Positions 51,278 to 60,301 of a stretch of DNA of 64,000 bases are shown here, piece after piece. The position numbers and the translations under genes were made by a program. Within the stretch, counting starts at the first letter, position 1. Every line of letters starts with the position of its first letter. Location of the stretch: contig CAIPAI010000032.1 of assembly GCA_903863015.1 (NCBI GenBank), forward strand, positions 20,690 to 84,689, written 5' to 3'. The DNA comes from an uncultured Actinomycetes bacterium (GTDB lineage: Bacteria > Actinomycetota > Actinomycetes > Nanopelagicales > Nanopelagicaceae). The notes beneath the pieces were generated by a model that saw only the letters and a list, made by a program, of their open reading frames with translations, searched no databases and was not told where the DNA came from.

Positions 51278-52425
51278 TGCAAGGCGTTCTTCCAGAGGTC
51301 TTTATCGTCGGGGCCGCCGAGTGTGATTTAGGGGTAACAAATAAGTCGATCCTAGAGTTACAAGGCCAGGCGGTTACTCGCGCACTTGCTGATGCCGGTT
51401 TGTCGACTCGTGATGTCGACGGCATTGCCACAAACGGTATTTCGCGCTTCTCGGCAACACAGTTGGCCGATTACCTAGGTATCGTGCCGAGTTTCACCGA
51501 TTCTTCGTTCGCCGGTGGTAGTTCATTTGAAATTTACGTCGCTCGCGCCGTGGAGGCATTGCGCAGCGGGCAATGCACTACAGTCGTGATTTCCTTCGCT
51601 TCAAACCAACGTTCGGCAAAATCACGTTCGCTCGGTGGGGTGATCGAACATCACACGCCTGAGGCGCAATTCGAGACGCCATTTGGCCCGCTCTTCCCAC
51701 TTTCTTATTATGCGATGGCGGCGCAACGCTACCTGCACGAAGTACCCCATGGACGCGCTGCACTTTCGGAAGTAGCCATCAGTGCCCGCGAGTGGGCTTT
51801 GCTCAATCCTGCGGCATTTCGATATGGCACTAAGTCGCTCACTCCTGCTGACATTGAACGTGCAGACCTCATCTCGTCACCGCTCACTAATGCAGATTGT
51901 TGTTTAGTTACCGATGGCGGCGGTGCAATTGTGCTCACAACGAAAGTTGTAGATAAGAAGCGCGCAGTAAAAGTAATCGGTTACGGCGAGGCAACTACGA
52001 ATACTTCGATGACGAGTGTCGACGATTTGATGGTGACTGGCGCGGTTGAAAGTGGCAAGCGAGCTTTCGCCATGGCTGGTATTACGCCACAGGACATAGA
52101 TGTAGTTGAGGTATATGACTCCTTCACCATCACCGTTCTCTTGACGCTGGAAGCTTTGGGCTTTGCACCGCGTGGGGGAGCGGCCGAGTTAATGCTGAGT
52201 GGTAAGACTCGACCGGGTGGGTCATTCCCGCTCAATACTTCGGGCGGCGGTCTCTCGTACTGCCATCCGGGGCAATATGGAATTCTGCTGCTCATCGAAG
52301 CGGTACGGCAGCTTCGTGGAGAGTGCGGCGAACGCCAAGTGCCTCATGCGAAACGTGCTCTGGCTCACGGCACCGGAGGTATTTTCTCCACTCATGCCAC
52401 CGTGATTTTGGAGAAGGCCTCATGA
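51277..52425 (+). CDS. Thiolase-like protein, SCP-x/Ltp2 type (possible retro-aldolase)
   Basis: A 382-residue thiolase-fold protein. At the nucleophile position of thiolases the sequence reads FAGGSSFEIYV with no Cys. The His region is LSYCHPGQYGILLL, and the C-terminal Cys motif is replaced by HGTGGIFSTHATVIL. Loss of the thiolase cysteines is the mark of Ltp2-type aldolases, which split beta-hydroxyacyl-CoA made by a partner hydratase. The next gene encodes a DUF35 protein, the known partner of such enzymes. It overlaps both neighbours. Confidence 0.85.
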   Translation: MQGVLPEVFIVGAAECDLGVTNKSILELQGQAVTRALADAGLSTRDVDGIATNGISRFSATQLADYLGIVPSFTDSSFAGGSSFEIYVARAVEALRSGQCTTVVISFASNQRSAKSRSLGGVIEHHTPEAQFETPFGPLFPLSYYAMAAQRYLHEVPHGRAALSEVAISAREWALLNPAAFRYGTKSLTPADIERADLISSPLTNADCCLVTDGGGAIVLTTKVVDKKRAVKVIGYGEATTNTSMTSVDDLMVTGAVESGKRAFAMAGITPQDIDVVEVYDSFTITVLLTLEALGFAPRGGAAELMLSGKTRPGGSFPLNTSGGGLSYCHPGQYGILLLIEAVRQLRGECGERQVPHAKRALAHGTGGIFSTHATVILEKAS

Positions 52426-52820
52426 CATTCCCTTACCTGCCTATCGAAGATTCCATCTCCGCTCCGTACTGGGAGGGGACTCGTGCAGAGGAGTTGCGTC
52501 TCCAAAAATGTGTCGCCTGCAGTAAATTTCAACATTATCCGCGTGCGCTCTGCTCCCATTGCGGTCACACAAATCTTGAATGGCAGAAAGTTTCAGGCCA
52601 AGGAATAATCGACTCGTGGACAGAAGTAATGCGTGCACCACAAGAGGGATTTGAAGCGCCTTACATTATTGCTCGGGTCCGGCTAGCTGAGGGCCCCATC
52701 ATGCTGTCCCGTATAGATGTGAGCAGTAGCGAGGTCTCATGCGATCAACCGGTCGTACTGAAATGGCAACACCTGAGTGATGGCAGAGCGCTACCACTCT
52801 TTGTACCAGTGGGAGGATAG
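52422..52820 (+). CDS. DUF35 OB-fold protein with zinc ribbon
   Basis: A 132-residue partner protein: N-terminal zinc ribbon with CVAC and CSHC (about 30-48) and a C-terminal OB-fold (VSGQGIIDSWTEV onward). DUF35 proteins bind acyl-CoA and form a complex with SCP-x-type thiolases or aldolases. ATG 52422 overlaps the thiolase stop, as such pairs usually do; the longer frame upstream is inside the thiolase gene. Confidence 0.9.
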   Translation: MTFPYLPIEDSISAPYWEGTRAEELRLQKCVACSKFQHYPRALCSHCGHTNLEWQKVSGQGIIDSWTEVMRAPQEGFEAPYIIARVRLAEGPIMLSRIDVSSSEVSCDQPVVLKWQHLSDGRALPLFVPVGG

Positions 52821-52822
52821 AG

Positions 52823-53986
52823 ATGGATTTCACGCTCAACGAGGAGCAAGCAGCATTTAAGGCAGTCTTGCGCGACTTCGTCGAAAAAGAAATCAAGCCC
52901 GTAGCAAATGAGTGGGAACGGAGCGGGCGCTATCCCACCGAAATTGTCAAAGGTCTTGCAGATATGGGTCTCTTTGGAATGACTATTCCGGAGGAGTACG
53001 GCGGGCTAGACATCGATATGGTCTCGTTCGCTTTAGTCTTTGAGGAACTTGCTCGTGGCTGGATGGGTATCGCTGGCATTTTGGGAAGTCACTCACTCTC
53101 TTGCTGGATGATCGCCAAGCACGGAACCGAAGAGCAGAAGAATAAGTATCTTCCAGAGTTGGCTACCGGCAAGCGTCGTACGGGCATTGGCTTAACCGAG
53201 CCAGGTGCGGGCACTGACCTTCAAGGTATTCGAACCACGGCAAAGCGTGAAGGCGATGAGTACGTCATCAACGGCACCAAGATGTGGATCACTAACGCTC
53301 GCTATGCAAATCCGTTGCCCGTCTTGGTCAAAACAGATCCCAACGCATCTCCTGCACACAAGGGCATGAGTGTGATCTTGGTGGAAGCAGGGACTCCAGG
53401 ATTTACGGTAAGCCGCGATATCGGCAAGTTAGGTTATAAGGGAACCGAGTCATGCGAGGTTGTTCTCGATAATGTGCGCGTACCGGTAGAAAACTTGCTG
53501 GGTGGCGTTGAAGGACGCGGTATGCAGCAAGTGCTCTCTGGTCTGGAGACCGGTCGCATCAATATTGCGGCCCGCAGTGTGGGTATTGCACAAGCTGCCT
53601 ATGAAGCCGGACTGGAATACGCCAAGAACCGTCATGCATTCGGTCAGCCAATTAGCGATTTCCAAGCGATTCAATTAAAGATTGCTACGATCGCTACCCA
53701 GACCCAAGCCGCACGGCTGATGACATACTGGGCAGCCTCAAAGGCAGATGCCGGCGAGCGCGTCGACATGGAGGCAGGCATGGCTAAGTACTTCGCCAGC
53801 GAGGTTGCCATTGAAGCTTCACTAGAAGCGATGCGCATCCATGGTGGCTATGGCTATTCGACGGAGTATGTCGTCGAGCGCCTTTACCGCGATGCTCCGC
53901 TGATGAGCATTGGTGAAGGTACCAACGACATTATGAAGACGATCATTTCCAAGTCGCTCGTTTCTGGGAAAACGCAGATCGGATGA
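52823..53986 (+). CDS. Acyl-CoA dehydrogenase
   Basis: A 387-residue FAD-dependent acyl-CoA dehydrogenase: GLFGMTIPEEYGG, GIGLTEPGAGTDLQGI, KMWITNA, RVPVENLLGG, a long helical C-terminal domain and RIHGGYGYSTEY near the end. The catalytic Glu would lie in the GLFG..to..YRDAPLMSIGEGTN region; the YRD(A)...EGTNDI segment at 360-375 is present. It forms an alpha,beta double bond in the pathway CoA ester. GGGAGG lies before the ATG, and the stop overlaps the lyase gene. Confidence 0.93.
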   Translation: MDFTLNEEQAAFKAVLRDFVEKEIKPVANEWERSGRYPTEIVKGLADMGLFGMTIPEEYGGLDIDMVSFALVFEELARGWMGIAGILGSHSLSCWMIAKHGTEEQKNKYLPELATGKRRTGIGLTEPGAGTDLQGIRTTAKREGDEYVINGTKMWITNARYANPLPVLVKTDPNASPAHKGMSVILVEAGTPGFTVSRDIGKLGYKGTESCEVVLDNVRVPVENLLGGVEGRGMQQVLSGLETGRINIAARSVGIAQAAYEAGLEYAKNRHAFGQPISDFQAIQLKIATIATQTQAARLMTYWAASKADAGERVDMEAGMAKYFASEVAIEASLEAMRIHGGYGYSTEYVVERLYRDAPLMSIGEGTNDIMKTIISKSLVSGKTQIG

Positions 53987-54825
53987 GAAGTTACCTCTAC
54001 GTCCCTGGCGATCAACCCGATCGATTAGCTAAGTGCCTCGAGAGGGGCGCTGACTATGTGATTCTTGATCTCGAGGACGCGGTACCGCCGAATCGTAAGC
54101 AAGAGGGCCGTGAGATTGCTGGGGCCTGGATTGCGGAGAATGCTGTCCATGCAAACAAGATTTGGGTGAGAGTAAATAACTCAGACGATCTCTCAGCAGA
54201 CTTGCACGCAGTAATAACGGCACCGATCGTGGGGCTGCTCTTTCCAAAGTGCGAAACGGTGGAGCAGCTCGCAGCTCTTGATCTCATCATTTCCAATCTA
54301 GAACGCAAAATTGGCATTCCCGAACGCAGTATCACCGTTTCAGCCTTGGTCGAAACGGCGGCGGGCATCCTCAATGCTCGTGAGATAGCGCGTGGTCCAC
54401 GTGTGAGCCGGATGCAAATTGGTGAGTATGACCTCAAGGCTGATATGAGCGTCGAACTTGGCGAGGACGAGAAAGAGTTTCTTTATGCTCGCTCCTATGT
54501 AGTGCTCTGCAGCGCCGCGGCCGGAATTAATCCTCCTATCGCACCTGTGGGTACTGATTTTAAGGATCTCGAAGCTTTCCGTCAGAGCACCATCGAACAT
54601 GCACGTATGGGTTACTTCGGCCGAACTTGCATCCATCCTGCTCAGGTTGCCATTGTGAACGAAGTCTTTACTCCCTCCGCTGAGGCAATGGCAGAGGCGC
54701 AAGACATGATTGATCGCTACGACGCGCAGGGTGGTGGAGTTCTCACGGACGCGAAGGGCCGACTTCTGGACGAAGCCGTTATCCGCTCAGCCCGAAGGGT
54801 GGTCAATCTTGGTAAATCTCTTTGA
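53983..54825 (+). CDS. HpcH/HpaI-fold CoA ester lyase (CitE/Mcl-like)
   Basis: A 280-residue TIM-barrel lyase of the CitE group: RSYLYVPGDQPDR, DYVILDLEDAVPP, IWVRVNN and the acidic metal site in VSALVETAAGILNARE. CitE-like enzymes cleave citryl-, malyl-, citramalyl- or beta-hydroxyacyl-CoA. It is not the HpaI aldolase missing from the hpa-type cluster at 23-27 kb. It overlaps the acyl-CoA dehydrogenase gene (ATGA) and runs 17 bases into the cupin-like gene. Confidence 0.88.
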   Translation: MRSYLYVPGDQPDRLAKCLERGADYVILDLEDAVPPNRKQEGREIAGAWIAENAVHANKIWVRVNNSDDLSADLHAVITAPIVGLLFPKCETVEQLAALDLIISNLERKIGIPERSITVSALVETAAGILNAREIARGPRVSRMQIGEYDLKADMSVELGEDEKEFLYARSYVVLCSAAAGINPPIAPVGTDFKDLEAFRQSTIEHARMGYFGRTCIHPAQVAIVNEVFTPSAEAMAEAQDMIDRYDAQGGGVLTDAKGRLLDEAVIRSARRVVNLGKSL

Positions 54826-55354
54826 TGTCACCGAGTGGATGAACGTTCCTATCCCAGGATCAAACATCAACGTGGATATGCATCGCCTTGATTCGGCGGA
54901 GAGTGGCGCAGCCTCTCTCCTCGTCCGTTTCCCCGCAGGCTGGCGACGCGATGAGGTAGGTCACTACTTATGCGATGAAGAATTCATCGTAATTAAGGGC
55001 CAACTCAATCTCTCAGGGCATGTTTATGCGCCAGGTGAATATGGTTTTGTCCCCGCACTTGGGCAACGTTTTGCCTCTTCTGTTGATGGGCAAACATGGG
55101 CAGTGGCGTGGTTTAACGCGCGCCCGAAATGGATTCTTGAGGAAACCACAGATACGCATGCGCATGAGAAAACTCTGAAGTATTCGGCAAAGGCTCCTCG
55201 TGTATTGCGCGAAGCTACTTCTGAGATGCCGTTGCTGGTGGTGGGCGCGGATTCTAGATTGTCAGATGAGGTCGAAATTGTTGACGTTGAAGGGGCTACC
55301 TGGAATCTAGATAAGCCATCAGCAACATTAGTTAATCGTGGACGGTGGCAGTAA
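54809..55354 (+). CDS. Cupin-like protein (DUF4437/ChrR-type)
   Basis: About 181 residues of beta-rich sequence. The middle reads GHYLCDEEFIVIKGQLNLSG and then YAPGEYGFVP, a cupin arrangement, but the usual HxH metal pair is reduced to one His. Likely a small binding or isomerase-type protein closing the operon. TTG 54809 is chosen because AAGGGTGG lies upstream and it couples to the lyase gene; ATG 54839 is the alternative. Its end overlaps the convergent MFS gene by 23 bases. Confidence 0.6.
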   Translation: MVNLFDVTEWMNVPIPGSNINVDMHRLDSAESGAASLLVRFPAGWRRDEVGHYLCDEEFIVIKGQLNLSGHVYAPGEYGFVPALGQRFASSVDGQTWAVAWFNARPKWILEETTDTHAHEKTLKYSAKAPRVLREATSEMPLLVVGADSRLSDEVEIVDVEGATWNLDKPSATLVNRGRWQ

Positions 55355-56684
55355 GCGCTTTCTTTAAGAGGAAGTAACAGCTCAGCGTTGCGACGCCAGC
55401 GAGCGCGATAGCCAGGCTCTTTCCGTTGTCGATCGAAGTGGCGCGACCAAAGAGCTCCGATGCCGAGCCAATGAGAGCAATACCAAAGACTGCACCAATT
55501 TGGCGCACCAAACTTAACGTTGCTAAGCCCGATGACGCCTTGGCTGGTTCCAGAATATTCAGAATAGCAATGGTGTCACCGCTAAAGAGCAATCCAGCAC
55601 AGAATCCAGCGATTGAAAGTGTGGCGAGCATCAGCAAGAAAGGCCCTTGGGAGAGCGCGGCAATTATTACGTAGCCGACGGAGAGTGCAATTGATCCACG
55701 CAACATAATCTTTCGAAGATCGGGCACGTTTTTGATCCTTCCACTGATGCGTGATCCCACGGGCATCAGGATGCAAGACATCCACACCACGATTCCGCCC
55801 TGGAGGGGCGACAGATGGCGGCTATCTTGACTGAGTACGGAAATTAAGAAGGTCGATGCGGCGATAGTGCCGTTGTAAATGGCGCAGGCCAAGAGGACCC
55901 CGCGAGTTCGCACGTCAGTGAGCCAACTGGGATCTACCAGAGGGTGTTCGACTCGATGTTCAATGCGGTAGAAGAGGTAGCCAAGAAGTAAGCCGAGCAC
56001 GATGAGTGTCGTAGCTAGCGGATAATTTGCATGACGCCGTCCGAATTGAATGAGCCCAGCGCAGAGGGCAAGCGCGGTAGCGCTCGCGGTAAAAATTCCT
56101 GGGAAATCAAGAGAATTCTCTCGGCGCGGGCCGTCATCGAGTTTGCCAATGCGCCACGCCCCAAAGAGAGCGATGACTGTGTGCCCGTAGAGAGCGGCGC
56201 GCCATCCGAAGTGCGAGATAAGCAATCCACCGCCCAGTGGGCCGACGATGAGTCCGGTGGCACTGATGCTGATCCATAATCCCACCGTGTGATTGCGTGT
56301 TTCGGGTGTGACATTTGCGTTGAGTAGCGCGGTGCTATTCGGTAAGAGAAGTGCTCCGCCAAAACCTTGTAGAACGCGAAAACCGATGAGCATTCCGATT
56401 GAAGTGGAGAAGGAGCCCATCAATGCGGCTGCTGCAAAGAGCAGAATTCCTGCGCGGAATGTGCGCTTAGGGCCGAAACGGTCTCCGAGCGCGCCGGAAA
56501 ATGGGAGCATGGAGCCCGTCATCAGGCTCAAGCCGTTGAGCATCCATTGAAGAGAACTCGTGTCAGTGTGGAAAGCGTCTCTGATGGCTGGCAGGGCGAC
56601 AGTAACGGCAGTGTTGTCATACATCACCATGCCAAGGCCGGCGGCGGCAACGCTGGCGACAAGTAATGGTGATTTCTGGGTCAT
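55332..56684 (-). CDS. MFS transporter (DHA2-like)
   Basis: A 450-residue major facilitator with twelve to fourteen helices: DNTAVTVALPAIRDAFHTD in the first loop, GALGDRFGPKRTF (motif A) and RVLQGFGGALLLPNS, typical of the EmrB/QacA branch. It probably exports a pathway compound or a toxic intermediate. Its start overlaps the PrpD-like gene by four bases; it is the last gene of a minus-strand operon (CaiB, cyclase, PrpD, MFS). Confidence 0.88.
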   Translation of the reverse strand: MTQKSPLLVASVAAAGLGMVMYDNTAVTVALPAIRDAFHTDTSSLQWMLNGLSLMTGSMLPFSGALGDRFGPKRTFRAGILLFAAAALMGSFSTSIGMLIGFRVLQGFGGALLLPNSTALLNANVTPETRNHTVGLWISISATGLIVGPLGGGLLISHFGWRAALYGHTVIALFGAWRIGKLDDGPRRENSLDFPGIFTASATALALCAGLIQFGRRHANYPLATTLIVLGLLLGYLFYRIEHRVEHPLVDPSWLTDVRTRGVLLACAIYNGTIAASTFLISVLSQDSRHLSPLQGGIVVWMSCILMPVGSRISGRIKNVPDLRKIMLRGSIALSVGYVIIAALSQGPFLLMLATLSIAGFCAGLLFSGDTIAILNILEPAKASSGLATLSLVRQIGAVFGIALIGSASELFGRATSIDNGKSLAIALAGVATLSCYFLLKKALTATVHD

Positions 56685-58087
56685 GAGAGCACTTTAAGAA
56701 AACGTTCGAGTTCGTCGCGATTCTTGAGGGCGCTATTGGCGAGAAGTTCACTCACTGCATTTTCAGAGAGCGCTCTCGAAGCATTCAGCGTGAACTTTGT
56801 GAGCACATCTTCTCTGGTGAGTGGTGCGAGTTCGCTTCCGCGACTTGCATCGACGCGGTGTTCGTAGGTGGAGCCATCCTTCATGGTGATTTTAAGGTGG
56901 GCGGCGAAGGCTCGAGGGAAGATCTCGGTAGCGCGCTCGTCGGCATGCACTTCAACTTTGCTAGCAAGTTCTAGGCGCAGCGGGGTGTCCCATCCGGATC
57001 CGAAATCGTCGAGATAGAGACCAAGTCCGCCGCCACCCGTGAGTGCGGCAGCAATGGTGTACGGGCCAGAGAATTTCGCGTGGTATCCGCTCTTAGGTTG
57101 CGTCTTCTCTTCGCGCGGTTCGGCGATAGTGCGCATTACTGGCATGGCCACACCGAGATCAATGCGTGCGATATTTGCAAGGTCGGAGATGCGGCTACGA
57201 AGCGCAAGGGCGCAATCGATTCCCGGATGAGTGAAATGATTCGTGGGGTATGGCTTGTAAACAGTTCGGAGTAATTCCCAGCGCGTTCCCAAATCATCGA
57301 TGAGCGCGTGATGGTCATACTTGCCGTCCAGGTAAGCATTGAAGAAACCAAAACGTCCCTCAAGAACTGTGGGGGGACCAGTGACGCCCTCACGTGCAAA
57401 GGCAGCCGCCGTGATGCCACCGTGCGCTGCCCACCCGCAGTGAATGCGCTTTACGGTTCCGCCGGTGCGGTTAGCTTCGATCACACCTGCGCCCATGCTG
57501 ACCGCGATACCCATGGCATTTGCGATGCCATCTGCATCAAGTCCGTATAAGTAGGCAGCGGCGGCGGCCGAGCCGATGGTTCCGCAGATAGAAGTAGCGT
57601 GGAAACCCTTTTCGAAGAAAAGTGAGTTTCTGATCTCTGGAATATAGGAAGCCATTCCTAGGCGATTGCAAATCTCGATACCTACTGCAATTGCGTGAAT
57701 GAGTTGATCTGGGGTGGCGTCGACTTCCTGTGCCACAGCTAAAGCCGCCGGAACAATCGATGCTGAAGGATGAAGTACCGAGGGGAGGTGCGTATCGTCA
57801 AAATCGAGAACATGTGCCAGCGTGCCGTTGATGAGAGCGGCGCTCGCCGCCGGCAGGTGGTCACTTTCTCCACCGATGACTATCGATTTCCCGATGCCGC
57901 CCCAACTACGCACTGCCCGTTCCACCGCTAGGTCTGGTTCGTGAGCACCGCTCTTGAGAGATTCTGCTCGGCCCGCGAGTGAGTTACCGATGGTGTCCAG
58001 GATGCGTTCGGTGACATCTTTGCGGATGACATCGGTGATCTGTGCGCTCAGCGCAAACCTCGCAAGCTGCTTGACGTATTCGGTCAC
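56681..58087 (-). CDS. MmgE/PrpD family protein, copy 2
   Basis: A 468-residue PrpD-fold protein with HVLDFDDTHLPSVLHPSAS, GFHATSICGTIGSAAAAAYLYG and VYKPYPTNHFTHPGID. The first two motifs match copy 1 at 47842 closely, so the two are paralogues or close family members. The reaction is unknown (see copy 1). Overlaps the MFS and cyclase genes by four bases each. Confidence 0.88.
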   Translation of the reverse strand: MTEYVKQLARFALSAQITDVIRKDVTERILDTIGNSLAGRAESLKSGAHEPDLAVERAVRSWGGIGKSIVIGGESDHLPAASAALINGTLAHVLDFDDTHLPSVLHPSASIVPAALAVAQEVDATPDQLIHAIAVGIEICNRLGMASYIPEIRNSLFFEKGFHATSICGTIGSAAAAAYLYGLDADGIANAMGIAVSMGAGVIEANRTGGTVKRIHCGWAAHGGITAAAFAREGVTGPPTVLEGRFGFFNAYLDGKYDHHALIDDLGTRWELLRTVYKPYPTNHFTHPGIDCALALRSRISDLANIARIDLGVAMPVMRTIAEPREEKTQPKSGYHAKFSGPYTIAAALTGGGGLGLYLDDFGSGWDTPLRLELASKVEVHADERATEIFPRAFAAHLKITMKDGSTYEHRVDASRGSELAPLTREDVLTKFTLNASRALSENAVSELLANSALKNRDELERFLKVLS

Positions 58088-58896
58088 GGAAGAATCGCTA
58101 ACGGTCGCACCGGAGCTCCTGTTGCGCCGACCACGCGCAATGGTGAAACCACGAAGAGAAATTCAGAAACTTTGGCATCGAGTAATTCGTCGAGCTTCAA
58201 GGTTTCCATAATGTGGATTCCGTGTTCGACCAAGAGAATGCGATGTACGGGAAGCAAACTATGGCCGGCACCTGCGGTGATTTGCTCGAACGCGATGGTT
58301 TCGCCCGCGGCAATCTTTACTTTGCGGGAGGCGATCCATTCCGCCCCACTTGTGTCGACTCCTGGAACGCCATCGGTAAGACCGATAAATGCATCCCGTT
58401 CGCTCCACCGTCTTGACCAACCCGAACCAATGAGTACTGAGTCGCCAGCTTGCACCGAAATACCTTGAGCTTTCTCGGCACGTGTTAAATCGTCAGCAGT
58501 AATGCCATAACCAGCAGGAAGCGTGGGGACGCCGTGCAAACGAGCGATATCGAGAAGCACGCCTCTTCCAACAAACGGTGTCATCGTGTCGATGCCATGA
58601 ACTTTGAAGCCATCAGCGCCCTGGGCTTCGTAGGCATCTACACCGCCGTAGAGTTTTCCTTCGTGAGAAACATGCGACAGGCCATCTATGTGAGTTCCTA
58701 CGTGGCCACCAGTGACGATGATTTCATTCGATGCCGAACCACCGTCGGCGCGCACCATGTCTCCATGGCGACGCTCAAGAATCATGCGAAATGGTGGATG
58801 GTTTGGTGATTGTGGCATCCCGCGCTTCATGGGTTGTGCGAGGTCGATGATGCGAGCGCCCGAAAGGCCAGCGAGAATCGTGTTCAGGTTGCTCAT
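58084..58896 (-). CDS. Cyclase-family hydrolase (kynurenine formamidase-like)
   Basis: A 270-residue metal hydrolase with GGHVGTHIDGLSH, matching the HxGTHxDxPxH zinc motif except that Pro is Leu. Family members hydrolyse N-formylkynurenine, isatin or lactone/amide bonds. It follows a CaiB gene and precedes a PrpD gene, and the dihydropyrimidinase-like gene lies in the divergent operon, so the pathway seems to open a cyclic amide or similar ring. Confidence 0.85.
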   Translation of the reverse strand: MSNLNTILAGLSGARIIDLAQPMKRGMPQSPNHPPFRMILERRHGDMVRADGGSASNEIIVTGGHVGTHIDGLSHVSHEGKLYGGVDAYEAQGADGFKVHGIDTMTPFVGRGVLLDIARLHGVPTLPAGYGITADDLTRAEKAQGISVQAGDSVLIGSGWSRRWSERDAFIGLTDGVPGVDTSGAEWIASRKVKIAAGETIAFEQITAGAGHSLLPVHRILLVEHGIHIMETLKLDELLDAKVSEFLFVVSPLRVVGATGAPVRPLAILP

Positions 58897-60134
58897 TATT
58901 TCTCCGCCTCTGCGATGACTTCATCAAGGATGAGTTGCGCCCACTGCTCGTGTGAAATTGCATTGCACTCTTCTAATACGGCTCGAGTATCGGCTCCACG
59001 CTTGCGGCCCGTCCAGCGGATGCGACCGGGGTTTCCGCTGAGTCGATATAAGACGTTCTGCATGCGAAGAGGTCCCAGATCCGGATCTTCGACAGTAGTA
59101 ATAGTATCGAGCGCTTGGAACTGCGCATCAGCAAAAATATCGCGGATGTCATAAATCGGTGCTACCGCAGCCTGGGCTTCCTCGAAAGATTTAATCACGG
59201 TGGGTAGGTCGCGTTCAGCAATCCAATCTCCGACATATTTGTCGAGTAATTCGGCATGCTCAGCGCGGGAGGATCCTTTGGCAAACCAAGGTTCTTCAAT
59301 GACTTCTGGGTGTCCGACGAGGCGCATAACACGTTCGGCAATGGATTGGGCTGACGTTGAAATTGCCACCCACTTACCTTCGCTCGTGATGTAAGTGTTG
59401 CGCGGTGCATTATTCACGGAGCGGTTACCGGTGCGTTTTTGTACCGTGCCGAGTTGATCGAAGATGATGGGTTGTGGGCCAAGGATGGAAAGAATGGGCT
59501 CAATGATGGCGAGATCTACTACCTGGCCTTTGCCGCCGTTCTTTTCGCGCGCATAGAGAGCGGTCATGATTGCTTGCGATGTGGCTAACGCGGCGATTCC
59601 GTCTGCTAATCCAAAGGGAGGCAGGGTCGGCGGACCATTCGGCTCGCCAGTCATTGCGGCAAAACCGCTCATTGATTCGGCAAGCGTGCCAAAACCAGGT
59701 CGAGATGAGTACGGTCCAAATTGACCGAAGCCAGTAACTCGAGCAATGACCAGCCCGGGGTTGATGCGATGTAGCTCTTCGGGAGAGAGGCCCCACCCTT
59801 CCAAAGTTCCAGGTCGGAAGTTTTCGATCAATACATCACAGGTGGCGATGATCTTCTTTGCTATCTCCGCGCCTCTAGGGTCGCCCAGGTAGAGCGCGAT
59901 AGTGCGCTTATTACGAGAGAGCATCGCCCACCAGAGGGGAGTGCCGTTCTTGCTCGGCCCATGGTTGCGTACCGGATCACCCTTGGTGGGGTGTTCCACC
60001 TTGATCACGTCAGCGCCGAAGTCTCCCAAGATGGTGGCGGCCATGGGGCCGGCAAAAAGAGTCGCCAAATCGAGCACTCGAACGCCGTCTAACGCCCCGG
60101 GGGGTGAACTTAGCGAAGGGGTCGCGGCGCTCAC
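58896..60134 (-). CDS. CaiB/BaiF family (class III) CoA transferase, copy 2
   Basis: About 412 residues from GTG 60134: GVRVLDLATLFAGPMAATILGD split across the first domain, RNKRTIALYL, and the catalytic Asp region PPFGLADGIAAL. It transfers CoA to the pathway acid. The frame is open back to 60281, but a promoter (-10 at 60168-60173) lies inside that extension, so GTG 60134 is preferred and gives the usual family length. First gene of the minus operon; it resembles copy 1 at 46649 in motifs. Confidence 0.9.
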   Translation of the reverse strand: MSAATPSLSSPPGALDGVRVLDLATLFAGPMAATILGDFGADVIKVEHPTKGDPVRNHGPSKNGTPLWWAMLSRNKRTIALYLGDPRGAEIAKKIIATCDVLIENFRPGTLEGWGLSPEELHRINPGLVIARVTGFGQFGPYSSRPGFGTLAESMSGFAAMTGEPNGPPTLPPFGLADGIAALATSQAIMTALYAREKNGGKGQVVDLAIIEPILSILGPQPIIFDQLGTVQKRTGNRSVNNAPRNTYITSEGKWVAISTSAQSIAERVMRLVGHPEVIEEPWFAKGSSRAEHAELLDKYVGDWIAERDLPTVIKSFEEAQAAVAPIYDIRDIFADAQFQALDTITTVEDPDLGPLRMQNVLYRLSGNPGRIRWTGRKRGADTRAVLEECNAISHEQWAQLILDEVIAEAEK

Positions 60135-60151
60135 CTGGGCGTTCCACTCTG

Positions 60152-60166
60152 TGAAACCACGTTCCG
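60152..60166. promoter_or_regulatory. IclR-type operator at the CaiB copy 2 promoter
   Basis: Minus strand CGGAAC-GTG-GTTTCA: the GGAA half site and a TTTC half site in the IclR 15-bp geometry (TGGAAATNATTTCCA). It directly follows the -10 box and would cover the transcription start. The same design, fully palindromic, occurs at 63931. An IclR gene is at 60643. Confidence 0.55.
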
Positions 60167-60167
60167 C

Positions 60168-60197
60168 ACGGTACCGGGAATCAGGGTCGAGAGACAA
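60168..60197 (-). promoter_or_regulatory. Promoter of the CaiB copy 2 operon
   Basis: On the minus strand TTGTCT (60197-60192), 18 bases, TACCGT (60173-60168). Transcription would begin near 60162, inside the IclR-type inverted repeat, about 28 bases before GTG 60134. Confidence 0.6.
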
Positions 60198-60301
60198 GGT
60201 CTGAGCGGAGATATTTACCACCAGGCGGAATCGGGTTACGCTCTGCGGAACAGGCTCTCCGCCATCAGTGGACCGAGCCACCTTTAAATGAGGAGATTTC
60301 A

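Noticed and set aside
53983..54825. HpcH/HpaI annotation as the missing aldolase of the hpa-like pathway
   Set aside because: The motifs are those of CitE-type CoA ester lyases, and the gene belongs to the CoA operon 27 kb away.
60135..60281. Longer N-terminus for CaiB copy 2 starting at 60281
   Set aside because: A promoter with its -10 at 60168-60173 lies inside it, the added residues have no CaiB similarity, and GTG 60134 gives the normal length.
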